Below are positions 48,065-59,474 of a stretch of 64,000 nucleotides of DNA, one piece after another. The notes beneath the pieces are model-generated. The model was not told the DNA's origin. It did no database searches and saw only the letters and a program-made list of their open reading frames with translations. Origin of the DNA: Chamaecrista fasciculata. Its lineage: Eukaryota; Streptophyta; Magnoliopsida; Fabales; Fabaceae. A program made the translations under genes and the position numbers. Each line of letters begins with the position of its first letter. Within the stretch, counting starts at the first letter, position 1. The stretch is taken from positions 349,980 to 413,979 of the forward strand of contig QANZ01030995.1 in the NCBI GenBank assembly GCA_003254925.1. Direction: 5' to 3'.

Positions 48065-49325
48065 TGGTCATAATGTCATTTTTCTCTCTCGTTTCTAGTT
48101 CGAATATGATGAGTTCAAAGTTACGTATTACTTTTGAAGAGTGTTTTCTTGGGGCCATCAACAAACAAGGTCAAATCGGATTCCGAAAGTAGACGGCTCA
48201 TTTCATGGTTAAACAAGCGAAATTGGTCATATCTCTCTCTTTTTAAGTCCGAATGCAACGAGTTTGGTGCTACAAGTTACTCTTAACGATTCTTTTTTTT
48301 TGTCTAATTGGTATCATCAGCAAATAAGGTCAAATTGAATTTGAAAGTAGGTTTGGGACCAAAAGGCAAAAAATCATGAAAACTTAGTTTCAAACCTACT
48401 TTCAAGCCCGATTTGAACTCATTTGTTGATGATCTTAGTGTTAGGATTTTTGTAGGAAGAAACATGGAAGCTCTCGTAAACTTCGTTTTTTTTTTCCTCA
48501 TGAACTTTGCTTAATTAATTCAAATAAAAGAGGAGCCCATAAATAGGTTTACAATGCCAATCGAAAAGAGAAATTTACTCATTAAGCTAGTAACTACTTA
48601 ACAAACTCAATAAAATAAATAACCTAAATAATTCAATCCCTGATACTCGGTCAAACTCAAAAAGCTCAACGACTCATGCTTTTAAATTCTGATTTTTTTT
48701 TATTTATTTCACTAACATTAATAATATTAATAATACTAATTTATTCCTAATAATTCCTCCCTTAAATTAGTATTATTAATATTAATAATGTTAGTGAAAT
48801 AAATTAAAAAAAATCTGAATTTGAAAGCATGAGACGTTGAGCTTTTTGAGTTTGACCGAGTATTAGGGATTGAATTGTTTAGGTTATTTATTTTATTGAG
48901 TTTGTTAAGTAGCTATTGGCTTAATGAGCAAATTTCTCTTTTTGGTTGGCATTGTAAACCTATTTACAGGCTCCCCTTTCATTTGAATTAATTAAGCAAA
49001 GTTCATGAGGAAAAAAAAAAGCAAAGTTTATGAGAGCTTCCATATTTCTTCCTCCCAAAAATCCCAACACTTAACTAGACAAAAAAATCATTAAGCGCGT
49101 AACTCGTAGCTCGAACTCTTCCTATTCGAACTTAAAACGAAATATATACAACCAATTTCGCTTGTTTAACTATGAAACGAGGGGCCTATTTTCGAGACCC
49201 GATTTGACTTTGTTTGCTAACGACTCTAAATGGATAGAGAAAGTATTCTTCGAAAGTAACAAGTAGCTCCGAACTCTTCACATTCGAACTTAAAACGAAA
49301 TACATATGACCATTTTACCAATTTT
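48065..49325. repeat. 1.3-kb foldback (giant inverted repeat) in the subtilase intron
   Basis: The two arms mirror each other around about 48750-48770. The inner ~300 bases are near-perfect: CCTCATGAACTTTGCTTAAT on the left and GCAAAGTTCATGAGG on the right, and TATTAATAATGTTAGTGAAA against TTTCACTAACATTAATAATA. The outer arms are more diverged (GGTCATATCTCTCTC and GAGTTCAAAGTTACG-like blocks). No open frame exists. The outer sequence recurs at about 59580-59985 and, degraded, at 21120-21430. Confidence 0.8.
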
Positions 49326-50992
49326 AAATTGATATTTTATCACCAACTTAACTAAGAAATATCAAAGCTTAAATATACAGAAAGTATTAAAAAACTAATA
49401 ATTAATTTTTCCTGAATTTTTGAGTTTGATGTAAATGCATTTGGTGATTGTCTATTTTTCTTGTGATTAGGGGCAATCAGTTTCTGCAGTGCACATGGAT
49501 AACAAGAACCACAAGGTTGTGTTTGCTAGCCAAGTTGAGAACCCAGACGTTATCGCTTCAGATTCAGGGTAAACTACTACAAATTCTAAATGAACTTGGA
49601 TATTTAAGCTCAATTACATATTTTCCATTCTCGTCATCTTTTTTTTTTTTTGGCTATGAAACTAATACTGCAATGCACATTGATGCAGGTACTGCTTATC
49701 GAACACCCTTGACCCAAACAAAGTGAAAGGGAATGTAGTTCTATGCTTACAGGGAAGAGGAGACAGTGTGCATAAAGGCCTTGAAGTTCAAAGAGCAGGT
49801 GGTGTTGCTTTCATCCTCGCAAACTCTCCAAACGAAGGCAAAGACATACAATGTGATGCTCATGTTATTCCATCCACTAGTGTTGCTCTTGATGATACCG
49901 AAAGACTCATCCATTATATAAGATCTTCACACAATCCAATGGTTCGTATTCTCCCTGGTTCCACATCTCTCAAAGCAACACCAGCACCTGCCATGACCTT
50001 CTTCTCTGGTAGGGGTCCAAATCCACTTGACCCTAACTTTATTAAGGTAAGTAATTCAATTGATATGTCAAATGTCAGGTGTAACAAAACAATACATGTA
50101 TGATGTGTGATAGTTTCATGTGTTTGTTTAATGATTGCAGCCAGACATAACAGCTCCAGGAAGAGAGATAGTGGGAGCATGGACTCCTGATGACGGGCCT
50201 ACAAGAATGTCAGACTCGGATCGAAGACGAACAGAATACAACATCATGGCTGGAACCTCAGTGTCTGCTCCTCATGTTGCAGCTGCTGCAGCTCTTGTCA
50301 AAGCCATTAACCCCACTTGGAGTAGTGCTGCCATTAGATCTGCTCTCATGACCACAGGTAATTTCATATTCCCATATTGGTTACAGAATCTTGTGAAGTA
50401 AGGGTTCAAATGACATGTCTTTCTTCTGTGAATGCTTGCTCATGTTGCAGCGGGGACAACAGACAACACAGGTAATCCGATCACAGATGAATCAGGAAAT
50501 CCGGCAACCCCAATGGCAATGGGATCAGGTCACATTCGACCCATCGAAGCAGCGAATCCCGGGTTGGTATACAATTCGTCTTACACAGATTACCTTCTGT
50601 ACTTATGTCACCTTGGAGTGACAGAAGATATGAACATCCCTTTCAAGTGTCCAGTTTCAACGCCTGAACCGGCAAACCTCAACTACCCCTCCATCCAATT
50701 GCACATGCTCAATGGCACTAAGATCATTACAAGGACAGTCACCAATGTTGGAAGTAGTCAATGTAACTACACATTCATTTCTGGGGCACCTAAGGAATAC
50801 ACCCTTACAGCCTCGCCAGAAGTTCTTGTGTTTGATCATGTTGGTCAGGAATTGAGCTTCAACATCACTGTGCAGGCTGTTAGCTGGAATTTGCCTACCA
50901 AGTACGACCCTGATTTCTACTACTTTGGATCTTATGCTTGGACTAATGGACAAACCGTTGTGAGAAGCCCTGTGGCAGTGTCTTTCCCTTAG

Positions 50993-51977
50993 TGTTTTAT
51001 ATTTCTTATTGTTCTGATAGTTTTTTGAGTTTTGTTTTGATGGTTTTCTTGTGTTCATAAATTTGGGCATGTAGCTAGGTAGGAAACTCGTATAGGGATT
51101 TAGTGTTAGAAGAGGCTCTAATGTGAAAGTTATATTTTGACTATTAGCATTAGATTTTACCTCATTGGTCCTTATTTTCTGTTCTCTCTGACAACATTAT
51201 ATCAGTAAATCGGTCCTAGTCAAATAGCTTTTCAATCATATTGTCTTAGTTGAACATGTGCTTCCACGTCATGTGATACCATTAATAGAAGTTAGATCAT
51301 CACGAAAGACAATATGAAAACTTATTTGAAACTTAATAAACTATATTGAACTAAAACAAACTTGTTAGACTGAAATGAAAACGTCAATGACATTTATATA
51401 CACTAGGGGAATTCGTGGTTCTAATCGAATTATCTTTCCTAATTGTACTGAGGGGCTCTACGACTAAATAATGTGTTGTGCAGGTAAAGCTGCTGAGGAG
51501 AAACCCAAACTTGGCACTACTAATGCAAGTTTTGATACTTGAACAACTGTCATACTTCTAAAATGCAGTAAAAGCTATATTAATTATTGATGCGAATCCA
51601 TGAAGTACTTTCAAAGAACCTAAGTACCAAGACAACTTCGAAATATTGACTGAAAATTAAGACGAGCCTGCCACCCTGGGCATTAAAAAAAATTTTTTAC
51701 TGAAGTGATTTGCGTTGTTACCCAACATTACATTAAAAGGGTAAAGATAACAAGAGACCTGAAAGCAGGTCTTTCCATGCTTCCCAGGTGAAACAAACAT
51801 CATTTAATCAGTAGTCTATACAATAAACAATGAATCAAAATGTCAGTACGTTAGAGGGTAGCAGGTCCCACAGGGCTGACTGGCAAGGCAGCAGCAATAA
51901 CCAGAGGGCGTGGTAGTTCCATCTCCTATGAAGCAGAAGAATACTCTTGCTCAAAATAATGATCTGATGAATTGAAG
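50993..51977. other. Intergenic DNA between convergent subtilase and PIG-Y-like genes
   Basis: It should contain the 3' ends of both transcripts. No other gene seen. Confidence 0.4.
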
Positions 51978-53171
51978 TTAAGCATGCTTGAACATCTTCA
52001 TGCTAAGCCAATGGAAGTATACGGCAACCACAAGTATAGGGAGTGTCAATGGCACTAAGAAGCAGTAGTACCTATGGCGAGAGAAAAACAGATCAGGGAA
52101 ATGACAATTTTTAATTTGAATGTTTTCGCGAGCAGGGAAAATATGAAAACCGGAATAGTAATAGTAACAACACTGTTATCAACGCCAATACTGATGAAGC
52201 TCATAAGAACCATAATCATGTACAGAGTAAAATATAAAGAAGACCTAGACTATAGAAATTACCACATCAGGGATATCAGTTCAGTGACTGAAACAGACAT
52301 TTGAATAAACTGTAAACAGGAAATCCTTTTTTCCCAATAAAATTCCTTAAAAGTAATCCACCTGGAGAGCCATCACAAAGCTATCATGTCCTAGAGAACC
52401 TTGAGTCAATTTTCAAAGATTATTTTTGTGAGCAGCAGATCTCACAAAAAGACATTTGGGATACTGTCATTTTTATCCGGGCAAGTAAGATTCTTACGGT
52501 ACAAAAAGTTCCAAAGTACACAAGTTCAGTATGATTATACACTTGAATATAATAATACTTGCTTTTTCTACTCTTGAAGCTCAATAAAACATAAAGCACC
52601 AATTGATCAAAGGTTCTAACAAAATATATTTATATTTTATAGATTATAGCCCAAATTGACCCATGAGCAATCCTCCCTAGGTTCCAGAAACTCAAGATGG
52701 CCGCAATGATAAAACATTAACCTGGTTATTTTGTAAAATTCAAAGATTAGCATATATTAATCAATTTCGGTGTAAATCAGAGATAGTTAACCTAGTCATT
52801 CTGTAGCATGAATTATAAATCTATATATTTAGTCCACTAACAGAACAGCATGTAAAAACAAAAATATTATGGAACATAATGCAATACTGAGGTATATGTC
52901 CTATAACTATGTTGTTCCCTTCCCAAAATCAACATATCAGAACAACATTTTACAAAGAATCTTCAGATTTCTAAATGAATGCTATAAGTGATTACCAGTC
53001 ATTTTGCATGGCAGATATTATTGCAATATTTGATGGCGGCAAAAGCTTGGCAACAATTGCAACAAAGAAGTACCCAACAAAGAACACAGAGCCAGCTAAT
53101 ACAAACATCCATCCCCAAAATGTCCTGTCATTAGATGAAATTATTTGACAGGGCCTCCAAGAAGAGCTCAT
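51978..53171 (-). CDS. Small two-pass membrane protein, PIG-Y-like subunit of GPI-GlcNAc transferase
   Basis: Two coding exons (minus): 53171-52996 and 52071-51978, joining through a split Trp codon to 89 residues. The first ATG after the acceptor at 53192 is MSSSWRPCQIISSNDRTFWG. Two hydrophobic helices are visible: WMFVLAGSVFFVGYFFVAIV (21-40) and CFLVPLTLPILVVAVYFHW (62-80). The tail HWLSMKMFKHA and the LVPLTLPI block resemble the end of human PIG-Y, which works in the ER membrane complex adding GlcNAc to phosphatidylinositol, the first step of GPI-anchor synthesis. The family call rests on this short C-terminal likeness and the size and topology. The intron between the exons is 924 bases. 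A leader exon lies upstream. Confidence 0.68.
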
Positions 53172-54002
53172 AGCATCAGGTAGATAACAACCTGGAATAG
53201 AAAAGAATACCACTGAAAAATAAAACTTTAAAGAATAAAAAAAATAGATTTAATTTAACTTATCAGTTCATCAACATATAGAAGACAATATGTTCAGCCC
53301 AAAAAAATGTTTGAAAGAAATATAGATTTAACTTACTATTAAAATAAACTTCTGAGGACTTGCATGAAAATAAATGTAAGAACTTTGAATTGCTTGGGAA
53401 ATTAATCATATTGAAAATTTTGCAAAACCAAAGGCTTACTGGCTTACTGCTATACATACATTATATCAGTCAGGAGTGGTTTAGTTTCTATCGTTTAGAT
53501 GCTTGGTTATTTTAGTAAAGCAGCTAATTTTATCTTTTATAATTAATGTCAATGTTCTGAATTATAATTTAGTGAACTTTATTAATTTCAGATCCATAAT
53601 ATGTTAGGCATGAGGTTGAAACAAATGCATTTCCTTCTGTTTTCGCCCTTAGAATGCTTGAAATAATTATTAAATCAAAGAAAAGTAGAGGAAAGGCAAG
53701 ACAGGCTAAAAGAATTTCCCAAGAACCAAAATATGGCCCAAAGCCAACCTCGATTAGAAACAAACTAACCCATTTAACTAAGACAGGAATGCATATATGA
53801 TAGCCTCTAATGAGTCCTATAAGGACAGCATATCTCTCACAAAGACAGCACATGAATCAAAAGGGGGTGGGGATTTCATCAACAAGTGCTCAATGTGTAA
53901 GTTTAGTCACCAGTCATCAGATGTTTCGAATCAACAGGCCCCACTCAAATAAGATACAGATGAGTATACGAAGAAATAATAAAGAGGACAGAGGAGAGAT
54001 TA

Positions 54003-54190
54003 CCTCGAGGAGATACGCGAACGGAGCTGAGTTATCTTCCGTCGGAGTTCAGCCGTCACAGGCGACGGCTCATGGTGATTCTTCGACCGGCGGGGGTCTG
54101 GGCTTCTCCTGCGAATCGAAGCTGTGATGATGAAGAGCTCCACACGAAGAGGCCGAGAGGAAAGAACAAAGAAGGATTTGCGTGACAAGG
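54003..54190 (-). promoter_or_regulatory. Probable 5' leader exon of the PIG-Y-like gene
   Basis: A GC-richer block whose minus strand ends CGTATCTCCTCGAG|GTAATC, a good splice donor. Joined to the acceptor TTTCTATTCCAG|GTTG at 53191 it would form the 5' leader, leaving an ~810-base leader intron. No ATG-initiated frame continues through into the coding exon. The exact transcription start is unknown. Confidence 0.5.
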
Positions 54191-54688
54191 AAGAATGAGA
54201 TTGAAGAGTATTTGCTGCTGATGTTCGTTTCTCAATTTTTTTTTTTTTTTTGCGAAATTCGTTTTGTCATTTTTGTTTCATCAATTTTGGAGGGTGTTTC
54301 AAAAATGAAATTGGCCCGTGTTCATGGGCCTCAACTAATTGTCTTGGATATGCGGACCTCACTCCACATTTCGGAGATTTCCCCAACAAATAACATCCAA
54401 GTCTATAAGCAAGCGCAACTCTTTTTTTTTTGGCCAAATATAAGTAAGCAACTCTACAACTTCAAAAAGTTATGCACAAAATCTATAAACCCAAATTTCT
54501 CATTCTCTCCCAAACCAGAGACTGACTTTAATTTACCATTAGAGAGCATGTAATGTAATCTAACTTGAGCATTAGAGTGTTCTTCGCAGGTCTACTATGA
54601 AGTTCTCGCAGGTTTTTTTCAATTCGTTGCTCTTGCAACCCCTTCAATTCAATTAGGTAAGATCCATGCCAAATTCTAATTTGTCATA

Positions 54689-54868
54689 TCTTATATTATA
54701 TGGCTCCACCCCTTTCTGGTCGTCCATATTTAAAACTATAGTCTATGAAATTAAAAATAAGAGAAAATTTACTATTTGGTCTCTCTTTCTATACTAAGTT
54801 AACAATTTAATCCCTTATTTATTTTACATACATATTTGCGTGCCCGTTAGGACACGCAAAGCAACTAG
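54689..54868 (+). mobile_element. Short non-autonomous Helitron, copy 3
   Basis: Starts TCTTATATTATATGGCTCCA after an A and ends GCAACTAG before a T. The 3' hairpin is GTGCCC/GGACAC with GTTA loop. At 180 bases it is nearly the same length as copy 2 (179) and very similar along its whole length, so the two are recent relatives. Confidence 0.82.
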
Positions 54869-54904
54869 TATATATATATATATAGATAGATAGAGAGAGA
54901 GAGA

Positions 54905-55508
54905 GTCGTCAAAACAAGTTCAACCCGCGGGTTTGGCTCGTTTACCCGCACTTTTTTAGTGGGTTGGGTTGTTAAAATCCCAACCCAAAAAAACTCGGCA
55001 TGAACCCGCAGGTGACCCTTTTTTTTTTTTTTTAAGATAGCATAAAAAAGGAACAATTCTTAATAACAAGTATAGTATCAAAAACCAAGGTAACATGTAT
55101 AGTTTTGGTCTCAGGTATAACTTGTAATTTATAGTTCATACAATTTCTAGTGCATATTATAGTTTATTTATATATATGTTAATGTGAGTTAGAAGACTGC
55201 TTATTATTGGGAAAAGACGCACAACAATATACAAATGAAATAAGGAACAATTTATTGGGTCTTATGTATATTAGTATAGGCAACCAAAAAAAAATGTATA
55301 TTAGTATATAGTTAAGTGTAAAAAATAATATTAAAAATGAAATGAAAAAGCCCAAATTTTTAAAAAAAATCTACAAACTAATTTAGTGAGTAAACAGGAT
55401 ACAAAACACTGGCTCGTTCTCAAGACGAGTCAACTCGGCTCGACCCACATAGTCTGAACCCAAAGCGGGCCAGCCCGTATGGGCCGGGTTAGCCCGTTTT
55501 GACGGTAC
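54905..55508. mobile_element. hAT-like non-autonomous element
   Basis: Left end CGTCAAAACAAGTTCAACCC and right end read inward CCGTCAAAACGGGCTAACCC are inverted copies, followed by CCCGCGGG-type and GGGCCAGCCCG-type motifs common in plant hAT MITEs. The left edge abuts a TA/GA microsatellite, which hides any target duplication. No transposase. Confidence 0.6.
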
Positions 55509-57132
55509 TTAATATATATATATAAAAGTTTAATTAGGCTCATCATGAATTGAACGGAGAGAATTAATTGGAATTGGAATGGATAGGTTTGAGATCGTTG
55601 TCGTCATTAATTAAAAAGAATGAAGAATGTGATTAATGAAAAGTATAATTAAGAATGTGAGCAACATTAGGCCAAGTGTTAGGTGGTGTCGTTTTCAGGG
55701 GAAACGACTACATCTGTACATAGACGTCAAGTACCCTAAAGAGGCAGGAAGGTCCTTTCACTTAGACTCTCTCTTGGACCACACATCTCCCTTCATTCCC
55801 CACACGCAAAAAACAAAATGTTGGTTTGCATTTGTCTATGACCATGTATTAGCTAGGAAGTTATGGTGTATACTGTATACCTTATGTGGTAGTAAAATTA
55901 TACTTCTCATATATAATTTCTAGATCATTGACAGGTTAAATAGTTAATTGGTTTGTATTTTCTCTTCCGTTATAAACGTTTCGAAAGATAATGAAACAAG
56001 AGCATATATATAGGAGAGAGTACTGCTATGCTATAAGTCTATAACAATTTTCAAATCAATAATAACTTTATTCAAGAAGGTTTAATAATTAAGATAGATT
56101 TATTATATTTTAGTCCAAACATAATTGAGCTATGCATGGTCTGACCAGCGCATAAAAAAAGTTAATATTTAATAATTATTTATACGGTTCTATATATATG
56201 ACTATGGAATATTGGTCTTTTATTATAATCGATATTCTTTATTTTTGTCTATTTTTATTTTGTCCTAATTTACTTAATTAAATATGAGGCAACTTAAAAA
56301 GAAGAATGAGGCATGTAATGAATAATGGTGGGAGGACTTAGCAATATATATAATAGTGTAACGTAAAAAGGGAAGAGAGTTGAAAACAGAGATATTATGT
56401 TAAGAGTGGAAGGAAGATAAAAAGAAGATTTAGAATAATAGTAATAAGAAGCAGCAAGCAACGCAAAGAAGAGACTTGCACGATAACCTCGGCGTGAACG
56501 TGGCAGCTAATTAAGAAGGAGTAGAGGAGGGACTCAGAAGTCATAACAAGATTCCTTCAAGGGTAAAATGGAGAATGAATGAAGTGGTAATACACGTGTG
56601 GCGCAACCAGTGGGTTGTAGTATGTGGAAATCATTGAGAGAGAGAGAGAGAGAACTGCGGAAGAGAAGCCGTGAGATGCGCCGAGCTGGACCAAAGCCAG
56701 ATCGATAGCTTACCACCCACGCCTTTACTCATCTCTCACGCTGGATCAACCGGCTCCATTCGGCTCGGCTTAGCAATCCTTGGCCTCGGCTATTGGACAT
56801 TCATCATCTGTAGAGTGTAAATAGGGTAAAACTTACGTCAAGTTCCTTACATCATTGCTATCAGGTTCTCCAATCAACACGTGGAAAAAATTTTATATAT
56901 GACCAATCATAAAAGAGAGAAATTAAACACTACTTTTTGCATGACCAATAATTGAAGAGAGAGAATGTAATCAAGACTTGTAATTGGTGGAACTTGATAG
57001 CAAAGATATAAGGAACTTGATATAAGTTTTATCTGTGTGAATATTGTCTCCATACTTCATAACTTCACCTTCTATATCTTAGAATTTCTAAAATTTACCA
57101 TATATATATATTCAAATTTATAAATTTTTAAA
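55509..57132. other. Intergenic DNA, no gene recognised
   Basis: Short open frames (for example 55636-55923) lack known domains. A GA microsatellite lies near 56637-56654. The less AT-rich stretch at 56480-56790 could be a leader or an old element, but nothing identifies it. Confidence 0.4.
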
Positions 57133-57800
57133 GGACAAGAGACCTCATGCCCTTAACGTTTGGGGTCAGTTTCATTTATGCCCCTAACGTTTATTTTATG
57201 TTAGTTATGCCCCTAATATGAAATGTTGGTGTTAATTATACTCTAACTTCAAATTTTTTTGGACCAAAGTCCTATTTTGGTCCCTCAAGTTTGCTCAAAG
57301 TTCCGTTTTGGACCCTTAAGCCTTAAGTCTCTAACGAACTTTCCGGTGAGATATACGACAGCTATGACAACTACGAAAACTCTTAATCCAAGGTTTTTTG
57401 ACCTCCTGAGTTCAATGACGGCCTCCATTTTGCAAAAAAAAAATGACTGGCAAGCCGCCGAAAAATTACACAATCGCCGAAAATCATATTTTCGGTCATT
57501 TGTTCGCAAAATGAAGGCTGCCATTGAACTCGGGAGGTAAAAAAATCTTGGATTATGAGTTTTTGTAATCGTCGAGGTCGCCGTGTATCTCGCCAGAAAG
57601 TTCGCCGAAGACTTTAGGGACCAAAACGAAACTTTGAGCAAACTTGAGGGACCAAAATAGGACTTTGGCCCAAAAAAATTGAGGTTAGGGTATAATTGAC
57701 ACAAATGTTTCACATTGGGAGCATAATTGACACAAAACAAACGTTAATGGTATAACTGAAACTGACCCCAAATATTAGGGGTATGAAAGGGTCTTTTGTC
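57133..57800. mobile_element. TIR foldback MITE with probable TTTTTAAA duplication
   Basis: Ends GGACAAGAGACC and, from the right, GACAAAAGACC, with mirrored inner blocks: TCCTATTTTGGTCCCTCAAG left and CTTGAGGGACCAAAATAGGA right. TTTTTAAA flanks both sides (57125-57132, 57801-57808). The frames at 57259-57540 and 57285-57740 are mirror-image artefacts of the inverted repeat. Confidence 0.7.
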
Positions 57801-57943
57801 TTTTTAAAATTAATATTCTAATGTGACAAACTCAATCACAACCCACCTTAACTTGACAGCATTGTATTGAACCAAGTTATCGGTTAATTAATTTGAGTTA
57901 GGAAGCTCCTTAATATCTCTTCTTTTTTTGTCAAAAAAAAAAA

Positions 57944-58019
57944 AATTAAAGGCCAATATGCTTAGAAATATCGCTAANAAAAAAATTAAAGGCCAATATG
58001 CCTTAGAAATATCGCTAAT
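57944..58019. repeat. Short direct duplication around a single N
   Basis: AATTAAAGGCCAATATGCTT and the following bases to CGCTAA precede the N at 57978; the same sequence, with CC for C, follows it. The repeat unit is about 40 bases. Confidence 0.8.
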
Positions 58020-58061
58020 ATGACTATCCATTGGTATAATTGACACCAATGGATAGTCATT
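58019..58061. repeat. Near-perfect hairpin
   Basis: ATGACTATCCATTGGT and ACCAATGGATAGTCAT are exact reverse complements separated by about 10 bases (ATAATTGAC region). No run of T follows, and no promoter is evident. Confidence 0.8.
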
Positions 58062-58258
58062 ACAAGCTAGCAAAAGGAAAATTAACAATAAATTAAACAG
58101 AGATGGATGCTCATTAGCATGGAATTTAACTACATAATGAGCAATACGATTACAATGACGTTTTACATGGTTAATGGTTAAGGGAAGAGGAATCATTTCA
58201 AATTAAACTTGTCTAATAATGCGTGCTCATGCACCCTCTTATGAGATTTATTTATTTA

Positions 58259-58537
58259 TGATACGGATATCATATATCTTCCCGGTCAGCTCCATGTCCC
58301 GGTACCTGCAAGGGTCAGTCTAGCCGTGAGGGAGGCCCCTCAAGGTGAGACTCTGACGCTCAAGTCAGTGCAGTATAGGAGAGGGTAAAAGGAGAGAATG
58401 AGAATGAGGCATATCTGGTTTGAGTTTATATAGGGCATTGAGGGGCATTTGAGTAATCTCACTTGGGGGCTATTCCTTAGAGGTCTTCTTTGGGGGTCTT
58501 TTTTAGAGGGGTATGGCTATTCCGCTATTTCGTATCA
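58259..58537 (-). mobile_element. Solo LTR with ATTTA target duplication
   Basis: Starts TGATACGGATATC and ends TTTCGTATCA, so the ends form the inverted repeat TGATACG/CGTATCA. ATTTA flanks both sides (58254-58258 and 58538-58542). On the minus strand a TATA box CTATATAAAC is followed by CACTGACTTGAGCGTCAGAG, placing transcription leftward. No internal retrotransposon sequence adjoins it, so it is a solo LTR of 279 bases left by recombination. Confidence 0.85.
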
Positions 58538-58542
58538 ATTTA

Positions 58543-59474
58543 TTTTATAATGATACGGTTTTGTCAACGACATTTAAGTTTTTCATCATCTTCTTCAAAG
58601 GCAAAACGATGCATCTAATTTTCTATTGGAGATATTATTATATTGTCAAACCTGGACTTTTTCTCTCACGTAAACTTCAAAATTAGTCATAAAATCTTAT
58701 CCTCCACGTATTATCAATTCATCATGGTTTGAAAAATTGAAACTGTTCGCTAAGGCAAATATATATTACTTCTTTTTTACCTAACCAGTTAATTAAATTA
58801 GTGCCACGTACGAAACATTCTGCTGCTATGTTTTGCTTAATGAAATTATAAATAATGTTCTCGCTGTCCTCATCAGGGGCATTTGTTATAATTAAGCTGT
58901 AGTGATAATCATGTTATCTTAAATGTTATATGGTTGAATGCTGGTAATAATTTGATATGATATAATCTTATATATTATTTGATGATATTTAAGATAATAC
59001 TATGTCATCATTTTTTCCGTGAGTTAAAAAATATATATTTTTTATCAAATTATCATTTTTTCCGTATCAAAGAGTTAAAAAATATATATTTTTATCAAAT
59101 TATCATTTATCCCGTCAAGTCTTCTTTTTATTTGGCACTCATTTTTATAATATTTTCTTTCTCACTCTAATTAATTAGACCAAAACATCTACATATAATA
59201 ACTCTAATTAATCACTCCCATATACTCCTATATAGAGGTTAGTCTTAATTTTGTGTTTGGCAAAAAAAAAGTCTTAATTTTTTGTTGTTTTGATTATATA
59301 TAAGCCTACTTTTAATTTTGAGGATTTTATGTTATTTAGATAATTATTATTAAAATATTATTTGTCATATTATTATTATATAGTTATTAGTAAATATTAT
59401 AAAATAATAATTTCTTAGTATAAAAATATGAATGAAGATCTCTCTTTTTACAAAAAAAATACATTATTTTTTTA
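58543..59474. other. AT-rich intergenic DNA
   Basis: No gene. A direct duplication of about 60 bases occurs at 59022-59110: GAGTTAAAAAATATATATTT followed by TTATCAAATTATCATTT appears twice. Confidence 0.5.

Larger units (their letters stand above)
45429..50992 (+). pseudogene. Subtilisin-like protease (SBT5-type subtilase), 5'-truncated and frameshifted
   Basis: Coding segments: about 45429-45888, then 49471-49568, 49689-50046, 50141-50357, 50451-50992, joined by GT-AG introns. Seen: catalytic His in HGTHMASIIAGR, GDGVDVISVSFG, the Asn region SGGNAGP, a PA domain (GNVVLCLQGRGDSVHKGLEV), catalytic Ser in GTSVSAPHVAAAAALVKAIN, and a fibronectin-III-like C-terminus ending VRSPVAVSFP. The signal peptide, inhibitory propeptide and the segment with the catalytic Asp are absent. 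A frameshift near 45715-45725 separates DAIAMGGLR from [18 protein letters not shown]. The 3.6-kb first intron is filled with repeats. Such proteins normally act in the apoplast. Truncation plus frameshift argue for a pseudogene, although the later exons are well preserved. Closest to SBT5.5/5.6 from memory. Confidence 0.85.

Noticed and set aside
57259..57740. Two overlapping opposite frames of 93 and 151 codons
   Set aside because: Both lie in a foldback MITE; their mirrored translations come from the inverted repeat.
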